DNA from: Salvator merianae
Taxonomy: Eukaryota > Chordata > Lepidosauria > Squamata > Teiidae
Direction of reading: 5' to 3'
NCBI GenBank assembly: GCA_003586115.2
Contig: QVOM02000001.1
Coordinates: forward strand, 12,591,610-12,655,609
DNA: 64,000 nucleotides
Below, in pieces: positions 21,111 through 32,620 of the stretch. The number at the start of each line of letters is the position of its first letter. Position 1 is the stretch's first letter. Made by a program: the position numbers and the translations under genes. The notes beneath the pieces are model-generated. The model saw only the letters and a program-made list of their open reading frames with translations. It was not told the DNA's origin and searched no databases.

Positions 21111-21546
21111 AGCCTGCTCTCTCTCGGGTCCCACCTCTAGTCCCAGCGTGTGCCCAGAGGGAAGGAAGGTGCGGCCAGGCTAGCCAGCATAATTTTAGGC
21201 CTTGTGTGGTTTGTCTTTCGGTTGGACACTGGAGTTATTTTACTTCGGATAAAGGGAAGAGCCGGAGTCGAGCGCGGTGCGCGGTCGCTAGTGATGTCTG
21301 CAGTGATTCCCACGTGGCTTTATTAACAGCTGCGGTGTAAACCACGCAGTTTGCATTCACTGAGGGTATTAAGTTCTCTGCTGACACAGAAGCGTCTGTT
21401 TACCTAAAGCTGATTTTCACAGAGAATCATGGGCGGGGGGCGAACAAGTTTCCTCCTCTGAAACTCCCGGAGGTTTGTTTCCTGCCCCGGTTGTGTGTCC
21501 CCAGAGAGATCCAGTTCTGGATAGTTTTTTTTTGTTGTTGTTTAGA
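21111..21546. other. KRT18 proximal upstream region
   Basis: Moderately GC-rich DNA with a cluster of CpGs near 21260-21295 (GTCGAGCGCGGTGCGCGGTC). This is consistent with a proximal promoter region. No other transcription unit recognised. Confidence 0.5.
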
Positions 21547-21690
21547 AGCAAGGGGAGCTAGGCAGTAAGGGCGCCTGCCCTGCTTTAGATGCAGAGGGGG
21601 CCAGGTTCCATCCTCGGCGTCTCTCAGAAAGAAAGCAATGGAAATTCTTGTTCCCAGAAAAAAGTTCATGGGCCCTTCTACCTAGTAACT
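21547..21690 (+). mobile_element. tRNA-derived SINE
   Basis: The head contains GCAGTAAGGGCGCCTGCCCT and the B-box-like GGCCAGGTTCCATCCTCGG about 35 bases later. The tail has AGAAAGCAATGG and CCAGAAAA, resembling the other tRNA-SINEs here. It is about 480 bp upstream of the KRT18 TATA box. Confidence 0.6.
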
Positions 21691-22762
21691 ACCAGTCCTC
21701 ACACATCCTGCCAGGCAGGACTTAGGTCCGCTCTCGCTCCCTTCTCCCACACGTGTATTTCAAATCAAGATTGGCAAATATGTGCATAATCCACTATGTT
21801 CTGCTAGGTCAATTTCCTTCTAGATTTACACAGAAGTTAACCCTTTGTAGTGCAGCACAGGGGTATGCAGAACCTTGTTCTAAATAATGTGGATCAGTTG
21901 TGTATCTTCTTGTGGGCCCGGTGGACAGGCACACTAGTTCTCCTCTAGTGACAACACAAGAGTTAGATGCAGTCCTTACCTTGGCACACCTGCTGGTTCT
22001 TCAGCCTCCTGACCGTATCTGGGCAATGCAGTGTTAATGTTGTGCACTGATACCGTTTGGTGGTGACAAGCACTCTTGAGTGTGCAGGGGCTTCTTTCTG
22101 CCCACGCTGGCCCTTTGAAAGGTCTACCATTATTTGTACTTTGGAGAGCTTGCTGTGTGTGTGGCGGGGGGACGGGACTCTGAAGGTCTGAAAGTGCACT
22201 TGGCTTGGGGGTGAAGGATGCTGTAGGTGTGTCTAGCTAAAGACTGGACTTAGCCCAGGGAGCTGGTAAAGTTGTTTGAGCACACACTATACACCAGCCA
22301 CCATTGTCCCAAATCACTCAGACCAGCGTTCTGCAAGCCTCTAGCATTTCACCTGCTATTAGTTCTGCCTGTTTTCTGACCCTTGGTACCACTTCTTTCT
22401 AGACATCTCACTCTTGGCCAGACTGGCCACAGTGAATGCCAGCCACCATTTTTTTTTATAACTTTACTAACTTTTTAGAGAGAGGCTGGTATTGAGTCCA
22501 AGCCAAGTACACAGTCTTAAGTTTAAGCCTTGTGTTCTCTCAAGATATGGTACTCCACAATATTGTATGTGGCTTGTTAAATGAGACTGTCTGTATTTCT
22601 ATCGCGCTGATAAATATTAGATCACATTTGAGGAGCCATTTATGAAGAAAACCTTGTTGATTCCAAAGGGTTCACAAACTTTTTCTCATAACTCTTATTT
22701 CATAATCCAGATGTTAACTTTAGGAGGTGTGTCTACTCAGTGGAATTCTGCACTCTCCCAGG
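21691..22762. other. intergenic, nothing recognised
   Basis: No gene or named repeat seen. Short frames on both strands lack domain features. Confidence 0.45.
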
Positions 22763-24450
22763 TTTGTTTGCTTATTTATATCCCACCCTATACCCAAAGG
22801 TCTCAGGGTGGACTACAGTAAAAACAATAAAAATGAAGTTAAAAAGAAACCACTAAAAACAATGACAATGCTAAAAACGACAGTGTCTGAAAAGGAGGGA
22901 AAACTGTTCCATTAATCGAGGGCTAGAGTAAAGAGGTTACAGCAGTCTTCACTAATCTTCTGAATGTATTTACTGATAGTGCCTGATGCGACTCAGAGAG
23001 GAGGCTATTCCTTAATCTAGGGGCTATCACTGAGAAGGCCCTCCCATGGGTGCCCAGCCCTTTAACTGCTGAAGGTGGCGGCACAACCAAGAAGGCCCCA
23101 TTGAAATATTTTAAAGGATGGGCAGATCTAGGTGGGAGAAGGTGTTCCTTTGGATGTCTGACCGCCAAATTATTTAGGGCTTTATAGATTAATGATAAGA
23201 CCTTGAATTGGGATCAGTAATGGATAGAGAGCCAGTGCAGTTCTTTTAGGACTGGTGTGATGTGCATCCAGCCGGCAGTACCAGTCAGCAGTCTTGCTGC
23301 GGCATTTACACCAGCTGAAGCCTCTGAATCATCTTCAAAGGCAGCCCATGTAGACTGCTTTACAATAGTCCAGCCTGGAAGTCACAAGAGCATGAATTAC
23401 TGTGGCCAAGTTATCTCTGTCCAGAAAAGGGCATAGCTGATGAATCAGCCATAGCTGAAAGTAGGTGCTCCTTGGCTACTGTCTCCACCTACACTTCAAG
23501 TGTCAGTGTAGAGTCGAAGAGCACCCCCAGATTACATACCTGTTTCTTCCAGAGTAATGCAACCCCATCAAGAACAGGGTGCCTTCCAATTTCATCAACC
23601 TGTGACATTCAGCACCTCTGTCTTTTCTGGATTCAGCTTCAATTTATTGGCCCCCATCCAGTGTATGACTGCCTTCAAGCACCTGTCAAACATCTTGAAA
23701 CATCTCTTCTGATTAAGATGGCCCAGAGAGATAGAGCTGGGTGACATCTGCATGTTGATGGTGTCTCACTCTAAATCTCCTAATGACTTTTCCCAACAGC
23801 TTTATATAAAGAGCATGGAAGACAAGATCTATACCTGTGGAATCCCACAAGTTAATTCCCAGGGGATCAAGCAAGAATCTCCCACAGTCTCTTTCTGACT
23901 TTGGAGACAGAAGCAGAATCATTGCAATGTGGTGCTTGCAACCCCATGACTCTGTAGGTTTTCCAGAAGGGATACCATGGTCAATGGTATCAAGAGCCAC
24001 TGAGAGATCCAGGAGAACAAGCAGGTCACACTTCCCCTGTCCTTCTCCTGGTCAAGGTCATCAACCAGGGCAACCAAAGTGGTTTCAGTGCCATAACCAG
24101 GCCTGAAGCCAGGCTGCAACTGTCTAGATAATCAGCTTTCTCTAAGCCTGTCTGCCGCTGTGTAGCCATAATGCTCTCCAACATCTTGCCCCCAAAAGGT
24201 ATGTTAGCCACTGGATAATAATTATTTAAATCTTCTGGATCCAGGGAGGGCCTCTTGAGGAGGGGGTGTACCACCACCTCTTTAAGAGCCAGTGGGACAA
24301 CTCCATCTCTCAAGGAGGCACTTACCACTCCCTGGACCCATCTGGCCATACTGTGCCTGCCAGCTTTTATCAGCCAAGAAGGCAAAGATAAAGAGAATAT
24401 GTCATTGGCCAAACCTCAGCAAGCAGCTTGTCCACACCCTCAGGCCACAA
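22763..24450 (-). mobile_element. L2-clade LINE, degenerate reverse transcriptase and 3' tail
   Basis: On the minus strand, from 24412 down, the pieces in order are VVPLALKEVVVHPLLKRPSL, DPEDLNNYYPVANIPFGGKM, then FRPGYGTETTLVALVDDLDQ. Next come ALDTIDHGIPSGKP, LGKVIRRFRVRHHQHADVTQ with LYLS (the eroded catalytic box, HADV in place of YADD), then ANKLKLNPEKTEVL. After that come GRAFSVIAPRLRNSLL (about 23060) and the L2-type tail GGTATAGGGTGGGATATAAA near 22770-22800. The order is that of an L2 open frame. The frame is broken by shifts and stops, so it is an inactive fossil. The endonuclease region is missing. Confidence 0.88.
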
Positions 24451-24660
24451 TAACTGAAACTGATCCAAATTACAGTAGTCTAGTCTAGAGGGTACCAGAG
24501 CATGGATCACCATAACCAAGTCGTCCCTATCCAGGAAAGGCTGAAGCTGCCAAACCAGTCAGATGGAGATAGGCACTCCTGGCTACTGCTGCCACATGGA
24601 CCTCAGGCACCAGCAATGAGTCCAGAAGCATCCCCAGATCACACACCCAGGACGTGATCA
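24451..24660 (-). mobile_element. second L2-related fragment
   Basis: The plus-strand text CAGAGCATGGATCACCATAA, TCCCTATCCAGGAAAGGCTG, GGCACTCCTGGCTACTGCTG resembles the internal segment at about 23370-23540 of the adjacent L2 (AGAGCATGAATTACTGTGGC, CTGTCCAGAAAAGG, TCCTTGGCTACTGTC). It is a duplicate or independent fragment from the same LINE region. Confidence 0.6.
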
Positions 24661-24828
24661 GATAAGTCTTTTTTTGGTCACACCTTTAAGGAAAAGCATC
24701 CCTTCACAGATGCACAAAAAAAGCTTTCAGACAATAAATGCTCAAAAGCCTACCTCATTTTTTCACACTGCAGTCTTGTTTGCTTCCAAGTCTGGCAATG
24801 CCTTCCTTGACAATGGGTGTTACTCATT

Positions 24829-25008
24829 GGCCTTTTCTGCACTTGGCCTTATTGTGGATTATATCCCAGAATAGGGACCTGCTATCCACATGCTAGTGCA
24901 AACTATGAAAGGTCTTGCCCAGGGCCTACCACAGTCTGCACTAGCATGCAAATACCAGGTCCCTATTCTGAGATATAATCTGGAATAAGTCCAAGTGCAG
25001 AAAGGGCC
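24829..25008. mobile_element. 180-bp palindromic MITE, GGCC termini
   Basis: It starts GGCCTTTTCTGCACTTGGCC and ends CCAAGTGCAGAAAGGGCC, and the two halves are inverted copies throughout (TATCCCAGAATAGGGACCTG against CAGGTCCCTATTCTGAGATA). ATT flanks both sides (24826-24828 and 25009-25011), suggesting a 3-bp target duplication. Relatives lie at 46022-46198 and 63768-63947, and a half copy at 49876. It has no coding capacity. Confidence 0.88.
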
Positions 25009-25629
25009 ATTGATTGGCTTCTCAACTCCCCAGCTTTCCATGGCCCTGATTGGTTGATCACCCATAGCAACTGTTCCTATGCTGTGATTGGCTACATTTC
25101 CCACCTCTGTGCTTACATAGCTTTCTGTCCAGTCCGACTAAAAGAAAGAGATGCCTTTGGTGTTATGAAATCACAAAGGAGGAAGCGACATCCATTCCCA
25201 GGCTTTGAGACGGGATAAGGTGCATGCAGGGGGAACATTTTTGTCTTTATACCCTCAAATTCATCCAAAAGGTGCCTTGTTAAGCATGTCTGATCACAGC
25301 CCATTCTTTCTGGATCAAAACGACTTCATCCAGAATCAGGTGTCCCTTAACTTCCTGGATTTGGGGCCCCTTCTCACACTATGCCTCCATCTTGTCTGGA
25401 TTATGGGTGTGTTCTGACTAGCGATTTTAAAAACCGCCTTAATAAAATGGGTAGTTGATTCACCATAGTGCAGCTTATTCACTTCAATAGATAACCTACC
25501 ATGATTGCAAAGGGTGCTGCTTACTAAGTGGCTATTGGGTATGAAATCCCCGCCCCCCCCCCCTTTGCTGAAGCAACTTCCAACTCCTTAACTGCTAGGC
25601 TTTTTGTTCTGATTTAAACTTAAGCCTCT
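25009..25629. other. intergenic with clustered CCAAT motifs
   Basis: Between 25009 and 25100 the motif ATTGG (CCAAT on the minus strand) occurs three times within about 80 bases. A similar block occurs near 58530-58620. A C-run lies at 25550-25562. I recognise no gene. Confidence 0.4.
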
Positions 25630-25630
25630 C

Positions 25631-26020
25631 TATCTCCCCACTCCTCATTATTATAAGAAGTCCAGTGAGCTTTTCTAATCTAAAGAAGGCAGGATAGGAG
25701 TTATTTTTGCAGATCTGTTTGAGTTCAAAAGTTCCTGGTGCTGGCAAGAGCTTGCTAATGCCCCTTCCTCCCTGTCCAATTGCCCCATGCCTTCAAGCCA
25801 AAGCATCATTCTGAAATGCAAATCTTTCTCCTCACTCCTCATTATTATACAAAGTCTAGTGTGCTTAAGTACATTGGTAAAAGAAGACAGGATAAGAGTT
25901 ATTTTTTTTGTTGCACTTTCAGCTTCCTTCAGTCTGTTTAACTGAGTCCAAAGGTTCCCAGTGCCGGCAAGAGCTTGCTGGTGCCCCTCCTTCTCTGTCC
26001 GATTCTCCGATGGGTTCCTT
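25631..26020. repeat. tandem duplication, period about 194 bp
   Basis: The first unit starts near 25631 and the second near 25825. Matching landmarks include CTCCTCATTATTATA at 25641 and 25835, GGATAGGAGTTATTTTT and GGATAAGAGTTATTTTT, and GGCAAGAGCTTGCT in both units followed by GCCCCTTCCTCCCTGTCC or GCCCCTCCTTCTCTGTCC. The copies have diverged by perhaps 20 percent. The nature of the unit is unknown; it could be part of an LTR or an old element. Confidence 0.75.
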
Positions 26021-26201
26021 CAAGGCTGTGATTGGTGGAGGCGCTTCTCACTCAGTTCTAAGGTGACCCGAGAGCAGTTTCCTCCCACCTGTTGGAGTCA
26101 TCTCATTGCAGGATTGGAGGTGGGGCAAGGCAAATTTTCTTATTTCTGAGCAGGTCCAATTTGTCCAGAAGACTGAAATAAGTTGTCTGAAGACACTCTT
26201 T

Positions 26202-27400
26202 GGCCGCGGTCCAACATCGTAAATTTAATCCGTATCAGAAGAGTACAAGGACTCAATTCATCTTCTGATCGTTTCCACAGTTACAGTTTAACACGCACTC
26301 AATTCGTACTTGCTTGTTCCCACACTGATATTTCCCATGCTTGGCACGGAGAAACAGTACCTTTTCTGCCTCCGCCCCTCGTCAAATTCTCTTCCCTGTG
26401 CAGTTAGTGATTGGCTGCAGTCCCAACGTTCAAGTCCTGATGTCACAGGGGCGGGAAAGCCCAGCTCCGCTCTCCGTATGTCCCCGCTGCTGCCTCAGAA
26501 CATGGATTCACTTGGCAGCATTACTAGTCATTTGCCATTTGTTCCTTCTCCCCACTACAGCCTCTATCTACACAAGCAGAACTTTAAAACTATGTGTACC
26601 ACACAATTAAGCTTTTTAAAGAGCTGGCGGTGATTTCTGCTCCCTTGCAAGTGCACTTTTGCGCAATTGCACAATTAAAAGTAGCGCAAAAGCAGGGAGA
26701 GGTCCGTGACGAAGGTGAAACGTGGGGAGGGAACATGGGGGGGGGGCTCTATTATCTTGATAGTGCAGTTCATCGCCAGCAAATGGACACTGCCTCATCT
26801 CCCCCCAAGACATCTGCAGCGACATGTGTCCCCGCTGTGTAGCTGTGTGCTGCCGATGGCAAAATTCATCTTGAGTGGTTTTTTTGTTGGGGCAAGAGGA
26901 CTGCAACCCCAAACAGGCACAGTTTATGTTTTGGTTTAAAGAGCAGACGGAAGTGGAGGAAGCCTTTAATTTCTTCCCGACAGTGTCGAATGGGGGATAA
27001 AGAAAGAGAAAGGACCGCAGCTTAGCGAAGTAAAAAGGAGGACGGTTTCTTTTCTCCTAGCAGCGACGGAAGGGGGGGATAATGGAGGCAGAGGAAACTA
27101 CTGCGCTTCCTGCCCACCCACAAAGTCTGTCATTGGATGGCACAAAATAGGGATCCCTCCCTCTGCACGCCCCCCAAAAACTACGGTCCCTCCCAAATAG
27201 TCTCCTTCCCCATTCCCACATCACAAAGTAAAGCGCGCTAGCGATCTGGAACGGCTTGAGAACTCATTAAATCTGAATACAAAGTAGTCTGGATTTTGCC
27301 AATTCAGTCCAGAAAAACTACGGAACGGCAAGATCACGTCGGGCCAGCGGGAACTGAAGACGGCCTGTAAACTGATTAAATGCCGTGTCGGAACGCAGCC
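26202..27400 (-). mobile_element. 1.2-kb GGCC-TIR DNA transposon, copy 1
   Basis: This is the reverse-oriented member of a four-copy family (others at 29810, 40855 and 60612). The plus strand starts GGCCGCGGTCCAACATCGTA and ends GCCGTGTCGGAACGCAGCC, so the termini are inverted repeats of about 18-30 bp with a shared inner TTTAATC. TTT flanks both ends (26199-26201 and 27401-27403). It has no transposase; its open frames are shared by chance between copies and have no domain features. Inside are CCAAT (26410-26414, minus strand), a CRE-like TGATGTCA (26438-26445) and a C/G homopolymer run. The superfamily is uncertain; a GGCC start and 3-bp duplication would suit PIF/Harbinger. Confidence 0.88.
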
Positions 27401-27496
27401 TTTGTTATTACTGAAATAATTGTGGTTGTTATGTTCTGCATCTTTGTTCTACAGCCTTTTGGTGAGCTTAACTGATCAAAACAGTGTGGGAGTGTC

Positions 27497-27610
27497 CTTA
27501 GCTCTACCACCTCTAGAATTGGGAGATCCCAGTTTAATCCTGGCATCTCCTCCTCCGAAGGTAATGGCTTAGCACTTTTTTATTGTTGCCAAGAAAACTA
27601 CATTGATATA
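27497..27610 (+). mobile_element. degenerate tRNA-SINE
   Basis: TTAGCTCTACCACCTCTAGA and GATCCCAGTTTAATCCTGGC resemble A- and B-box regions. They are followed by TTGTTGCCAAGAAAACTAC, which matches the body of the SINE at 838-1045. Strongly eroded. Confidence 0.45.
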
Positions 27611-28849
27611 TCCCTGGAGTTACCTGAAATCAAGGGGCACTTCACCTTTGTTTCCAGAAGAATATGCCAGATTTCAGGTTCTGTATAAAGCACCATGACA
27701 AGTTCCCCAGTGTGGAAGTTGGCCTTTTCATAGGTGTTGTGCAGTGGATCAGTTCCTTCTCCACTGAACTTGAGAACTCCAAAATATTTCCTCATCAGCA
27801 AATACACTATGCTTGTGCCAAACCAAATTTATGTATTAGTGAGCCCGATAAAGAAGGCCAGGACTGTTAGGTGCTCTGTTTCACACCACTACTACAATGG
27901 CTGACTGATCTGCAGGTGGTATGGGCACCCTTCACTATGATTACTGCCGCTGTAGCCATTTGCAGTTAGGAAAAATTGGGTGCCCCTCCCCCCCAGTTGC
28001 CAGAATTATTGCTGCTGCTGCAATTGATAGCTTGATGGGGGTGTTGGAGAATTTTGCCCTCATGCTGCCCAGCCATGTGCAAACCATGCCTAGTTTGAAG
28101 TTTTCTCTTACCTACATCCTAGTCATTGTCATCTAGGTATGGCTAAGTGGCCTAGAGCATAAAGATGCCAGTATGTTATTTATAATGGCAATAAAAGCTG
28201 TCACTCCATTTGTGTTTGTGTATCTGTGTGTGTTCCTGCTTCTGTCATAGTTTTATCAATATATCTGTTTATTACCTGTAATTCTGGGGGTTAAATAGAG
28301 CACCAAACAAAGCCTTCTCTTTGAAAAATAATAGTCATTTCAATAGCCAAAAAAAAAATAATAATGCTGATTTGCTGGCAATTCAATGTTTCCTCTAAAG
28401 ATTTTTTTTTAAAAAAGTGCCTTGAATCTTCTTACCTCAGGAAACTGATTCATTGGCAGGGACACGTCAGCAGATAACCTGAATGGGCAGTTCTGGTGGC
28501 TGGAAACGTAAGATGCTTGCTGGCTGCAAATTCAAAAGTATGGTAATCTGCAGACAGAGAGACCTTTAAGAGTTGCTCCTGAAATTACGACAGTGTATCA
28601 ACCACAGACAGTTCACCAAACTGAATGGTTGCTGGTTCTGTCCAGCAAATCTGTCCTTTGTTATGGCAAAACTCTTTTGGTGCTTTTGGTTCTGGTCTTC
28701 CAGTGTCACCAAGCATGTGATTTTCTATGCTTTGCAGAGCACATAAAGAGTTTTATTTTCTTTGCATATTGTGTTTGGAACAGGGACTGCATTGGTTTCT
28801 TTGATGACTGACCTGCACTTGGAACTGGGCAGAGAAAGTGTATTCTGTA
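27611..28849. other. intergenic, nothing recognised
   Basis: No gene or nameable repeat. Short oligo-A stretches occur near 28350 and 28410. Confidence 0.45.
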
Positions 28850-30602
28850 GGCTGTGCTGGATCTCTTAGTTGCCTTGATGCTATGGGCTGTGGAGTTCTG
28901 AGTCACCTAGCTGGAATGAGACTGAAGGCACTGTTTTATGGTGGCTCTGGTCTGTCTTGGAGGTGCAGTCGCATTAGTAATTTTGGGAGGGTTCTGTTCC
29001 ATGCCATGGTTCCTGATTTGTGGTGTTCTTCAGAGCCTCATTCTGCCCCCCATGTTGTTTAATATACTGTGTGAAGCCAGTGGAAAAGGAAGTCTATTGT
29101 TATAGAGGTTACTGCCACCAATATGCTGATGAAACCCAACTCTAGTTTCTTCTTTTCATCTAAATCTAAGGAAGCTATTCTAAACTAGCGTCTAACATTG
29201 ATAATGGACTAGATTAAGGCTGAAAAATTGAAACCACCCAGAAGAAACAGGTGCTCCTATTTGGTGTAAATGCACATTGGGGAATAGGGATCCAACCTGT
29301 GGTGCATGGGCTATGCTTCCCCTGGGTGGGGGTTTAGGTTCACAGTTTCAGCATACTTCTGAACTTCACTTTGAATCTGGATGCTTGTGGTTAGGCAGTG
29401 GCCAAGAGCATATTCGCAATGTTGAAATTAGTGGACGAGCCACACTTGCTAGATGATTGATCTGGCCCCAATGATTCATGTCTTGGATAAATCTCCTCTG
29501 GGCTGCCATGATGGGACTGCCTTTGAAAAATGCTGGGAAAATCCAGCTGATCCAGAGTGCTGCAACTAGACTGTTGATTGGAGCTAGTTGGAGAGTTCCT
29601 GCACCTCCTCTGCTGAAACAGCATCCCTGGATAACAGTCTGTTTTCAGGCTCAGTTCACACTAGGGAAGCATGATCTTTAAAGCCTATATGGCTTGGAAC
29701 TAGGCTGTTTGAGAAACTGCATCCTCCCATATAAGCCAGAATGCTTAGTAGAGGACTGTCTTTTTGTTTACACCAGCAAAGGCACAGATGGTGGCAGTGT
29801 GAGAGAAGGGGCCGCGTTCCGACACAGCATTTAATCAATTTACAGGCCGTCTTCAGTTCCTGCTGGCCCAACATGATCTTGCCCTTCCGTAGTTTTTCTG
29901 GACTAAACTGGCGAAATCCGGACTACTTTGTATTCGGATTTAATGAAGTCTCAAGCCGTTCCAGAGCGTTAGCGCGCTTTACTTTGCGATGTGGAAATGA
30001 GGAAGGAGACTATTTGGGAGGGACCGTACTTTTTTGTTGGCGTGCAGAGGGAGGGATCCCCATTTTGTGCCATCCAATGACAGACTTTGTGGGTGGGCAG
30101 GAAGCACAGTAGTTTTCTCTGCCTCCATTATCCCCCCTTCCGTCGCTGCCAAGGGAAAAGAAACCATCCTCCTTTTTATGTCACTAAGCTGTGGTCCTTT
30201 CTCTTTCTTTATTCCCCATTCAACACTGCTGTGAAGAAATTAAAGGCTTCCTCCATTTCCGTCTGCTCTTTAAAGCAAAAAATAAACTTCGCCTGCTTGG
30301 GGTTGCAGTCCTCTTGCCCCAACAAAGAATGCACTCAAGATGAGTTTTGCCGTCGGCAGCACGCAGCTACACTGCGGGGACACATGCCGCTGCTGATGTC
30401 TCGGGGGGGAGATGAGGCAGAGTCCATTTGCTGGTGATGAACTGCACTGTTGAGATAGTAGAGCCCCCCCACGTTCCCTCCCCACGTTTCCCCTTCGTCA
30501 CGACCTCTCCCTGCTTTTGCGCTACTTTAAAATTGTGCAATTGCGCAAAAGTGCACTTGCAAGGGAGCAGAAATCGCCACCAGCCCTTTAAAAAGCTTAA
30601 TT

Positions 30603-31964
30603 CCCAAGTCACGTTGTGTGCCGTCTTCAAGACTGTCGTCTTCAGGAATGTAAGTTTGGCCGATCCTCTTTTTAATTCATGAAGATATTAAAACTAAGAT
30701 AAACACTAAGAAAAGGAAAATAAAAGAAGAAAAAACCCTCTACAGTTACAGCTTGGATAATGTATGCCGAAAGTTTAAACATCGTAATTCAGCAAGATGC
30801 TAAAGTATTTGCAAAGACTGTGAATTTTTAGATAAATCATTCAAAGTTCTGTTCCTCGGACACGCTGGGGTTTTCAGTGTCTCATTAAAATACATTTGAG
30901 CTTCCCTTATCAGCTAAACAAATAAGCAGGCTGCAAAGATATGGGTTTAATTAAGACAAAGGAAGAAAAAAAAAAGTGCCTTTATTTATTAGAGGGCTTC
31001 TTCAGAGAACCAAGTTTTAAGCCAAATATGGAGAGGAAAAACCTACAACTAGAAAAAATTGAACAGTGTGACTCGCAATCAGATTTACTTCTTAAAAAAA
31101 TGGATGCTATTTTTCAAGAAATGAGGAGTTCCTTTGAGATTCAGGGGCTGACTTTTGAGAGATTAAGACAAGACCTTAAAAATGAAATAGGTGCTATATG
31201 CACTGAACTTCATGAAACAAAGGATAAGGCTTTGGAACTGGACGATTTTAAGGCAGAAATTCCTCAGACAAAATTTGTGGCTCAAGAAATACAGACTACA
31301 AGACAAGACGAGTTGTCTCTACTACTTATAACAGTTCAAGGTTATACTTTTTCACTTAAGGAAGCCTTGGAAAAAATCTTACAGGGGAGGAAGGAACATA
31401 TGAGGTAAATAATAACAGAAACAACCCATATTTGGAAGCAGCAAAGATTCAAACGGAAATCTGTGAATAAACAACATTTCTGGTGTAAACAAGGAAAGGA
31501 TTGGAGGAGGAGAAAAAAGAAAAAAAACCTGAAGGAGTCAGAAGGGGGAACTTAAGAAGTGGCTGAGTAGAATAATGGGCAGAAGCCAAATTATTGAAAG
31601 ACTGATATGAGAAGAAGATTCTGAGAGCTTGCGGAGATTGGATAAATATAATAATTTACAGAAAAATAAGGCAGTGGATAGATTTTTGTGAAAACTGGAA
31701 ACCCTCTATTGAACTTTTGCAAGATCTGGAAAGCGGACCTGGAAAATGGATTGGTGTTTGCTGGAGGGAGAGAATGAAGAGAAAAGAGGACTACTGATAG
31801 AAGATAAGAACTGTGTGGTTGGGGGGTATGAAATATAGAAGAAATCTGGGAAGTAGGAATTCAGTAGTTTAAAATGTTAATTGTCGAATCATGAGTTATT
31901 AAGTGTAATTTTATATATCAATAAAAAAATAAAAAAAAATAAAAAAACCAAAAATAATAAAAAT
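30603..31964 (+). mobile_element. L1-derived non-autonomous element (HAL1-like) with 13-bp TSD
   Basis: The direct repeat AAAAAGCTTAATT flanks it (30590-30602 and 31965-31977). The 3' end is A-rich (ATAAAAAAATAAAA onwards). Only 1362 bp separate the flanks, though an L1 is about 6 kb. It keeps a 155-codon open frame (30941-31408) of lysine- and glutamate-rich, coiled-coil character, like the N-terminal part of L1 ORF1. Later comes an ORF2 C-terminal relic (CTGGAAACCCTCTATTGAAC at about 31694) and a 3' UTR like that of the copy at 34809. So ORF1-type sequence is joined to the L1 3' end without most of ORF2. It inserted into DNA transposon copy 2. Confidence 0.85.
30941..31408 (+). pseudogene. 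L1 ORF1-like open frame, partial
   Basis: It is a 155-residue frame with heptad-like segments (LLKKMDAIFQEMRSSFEIQG, TFERLRQDLKNEIGAICTEL, HETKDKALELDDFKAEI). L1 ORF1 proteins are RNA-binding trimers, with an N-terminal coiled coil followed by an RRM and a C-terminal domain. Those last two are not seen here, so the frame covers at most the N-terminal half of the usual ~300-350 residues. It lies inside the non-autonomous L1 derivative. Whether it is translated is unknown. Confidence 0.6.
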
Positions 31965-32620
31965 AAAAAGCTTAATTGTGCGGTACACATAGTTTTAAAG
32001 TTCTGCTTGTGTAGATAGAGGCTGTAGTGGGGAGAAGGAGCAAATGGCGAATGACTAGTAACGCTGCCAAGTGAATCCATGTTCTGAGGCAGCAGCGGGG
32101 ACATACGGAGAGCGGAGCTTGACTTCCCTGACCCTGTGACGTCAAGATTTGAACGTTGGGACTGCAGCCAGTCACTGACTGCACAGGGAGGAGAATTTGA
32201 TGAGGGGTGGAGGCAGAAAAGGTACTGTTTCTCCGTGCCAAGCACGGGAAATATCAGTGTGGGAACGAGCAAGTACGAATTAAGTCCGTTTTAAACTGTA
32301 ACTGTGGGAACGATCAGAAGACGAATTCAGTCTTTGTACTCTTCTGATACGGATTAAATTTACGATGTCGGACTGTGGCCAAGGGCTGCTCCCAGGCCTT
32401 GGAACTCCCTACCAAGGGTCCCTAGCCTGATGTCCTTGTGTCTGTCATACTACCAGCAGATAAAGATGCTCTCACTTGGGCAGAATGGCAATGGAAAAAA
32501 GCTGTATGTTAAGAGACCCTTGGTTGAGTGCTTATTTCGCTTGCTTTTACTGCTTTTTTTCTTTATGCTGTTTTGCATTTTAATAACCTTGGTAAGTGGG
32601 AAACAAATGCAGTAATAGAG

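Larger units (their letters stand above)
29810..32380 (+). mobile_element. 1.2-kb GGCC-TIR DNA transposon, copy 2, interrupted by an L1
   Basis: It begins GGCCGCGTTCCGACACAGC and ends CGATGTCGGACTGTGGCC. Removing the L1-derived insertion with its duplicated site leaves about 1196 bp, the same length as copy 1. AAG or AAGG is found on both sides (29806-29809 and 32381-32384). The exact duplication length is ambiguous because the element starts with G. It keeps the palindromic CRE TGACGTCA at 32137-32144, while the nearby CCAAT is CCAGT. It inserted into an L2 relic. Confidence 0.9.
28850..32620 (+). mobile_element. L2-clade LINE relic, split by a later transposon
   Basis: Two pieces, 28850-29809 and 32381-about 32620, belong together. 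The first holds LILPPMLFN-like and HQYADETQL-like remnants (about 29035-29130), which are the catalytic region, and later GKIQLIQSAATRLLIGASWR (from about 29536). Its end, TGTGAGAGAAGG, resumes after the insertion as AAGGGCTGCTCCCAGGCCTT then GGAACTCCCTACCAAGGGTC, which is the ELPTKGP-like L2 ending. Many stops are present, so it is inactive. The 1.2-kb DNA element occupies 29810-32380. Confidence 0.8.

Noticed and set aside
22763..24450. Possible intact reverse transcriptase gene
   Set aside because: The L2 frame is split by frameshifts and stops, and the catalytic box is eroded to HADV; it is a fossil.
26310..26633. Recurring frames starting MLVPTLIFP in several places (26310, 32272, 41951, 61545)
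   Set aside because: They recur because the same non-autonomous DNA transposon is present four times. They have no domain features and contain differing stops and shifts between copies.
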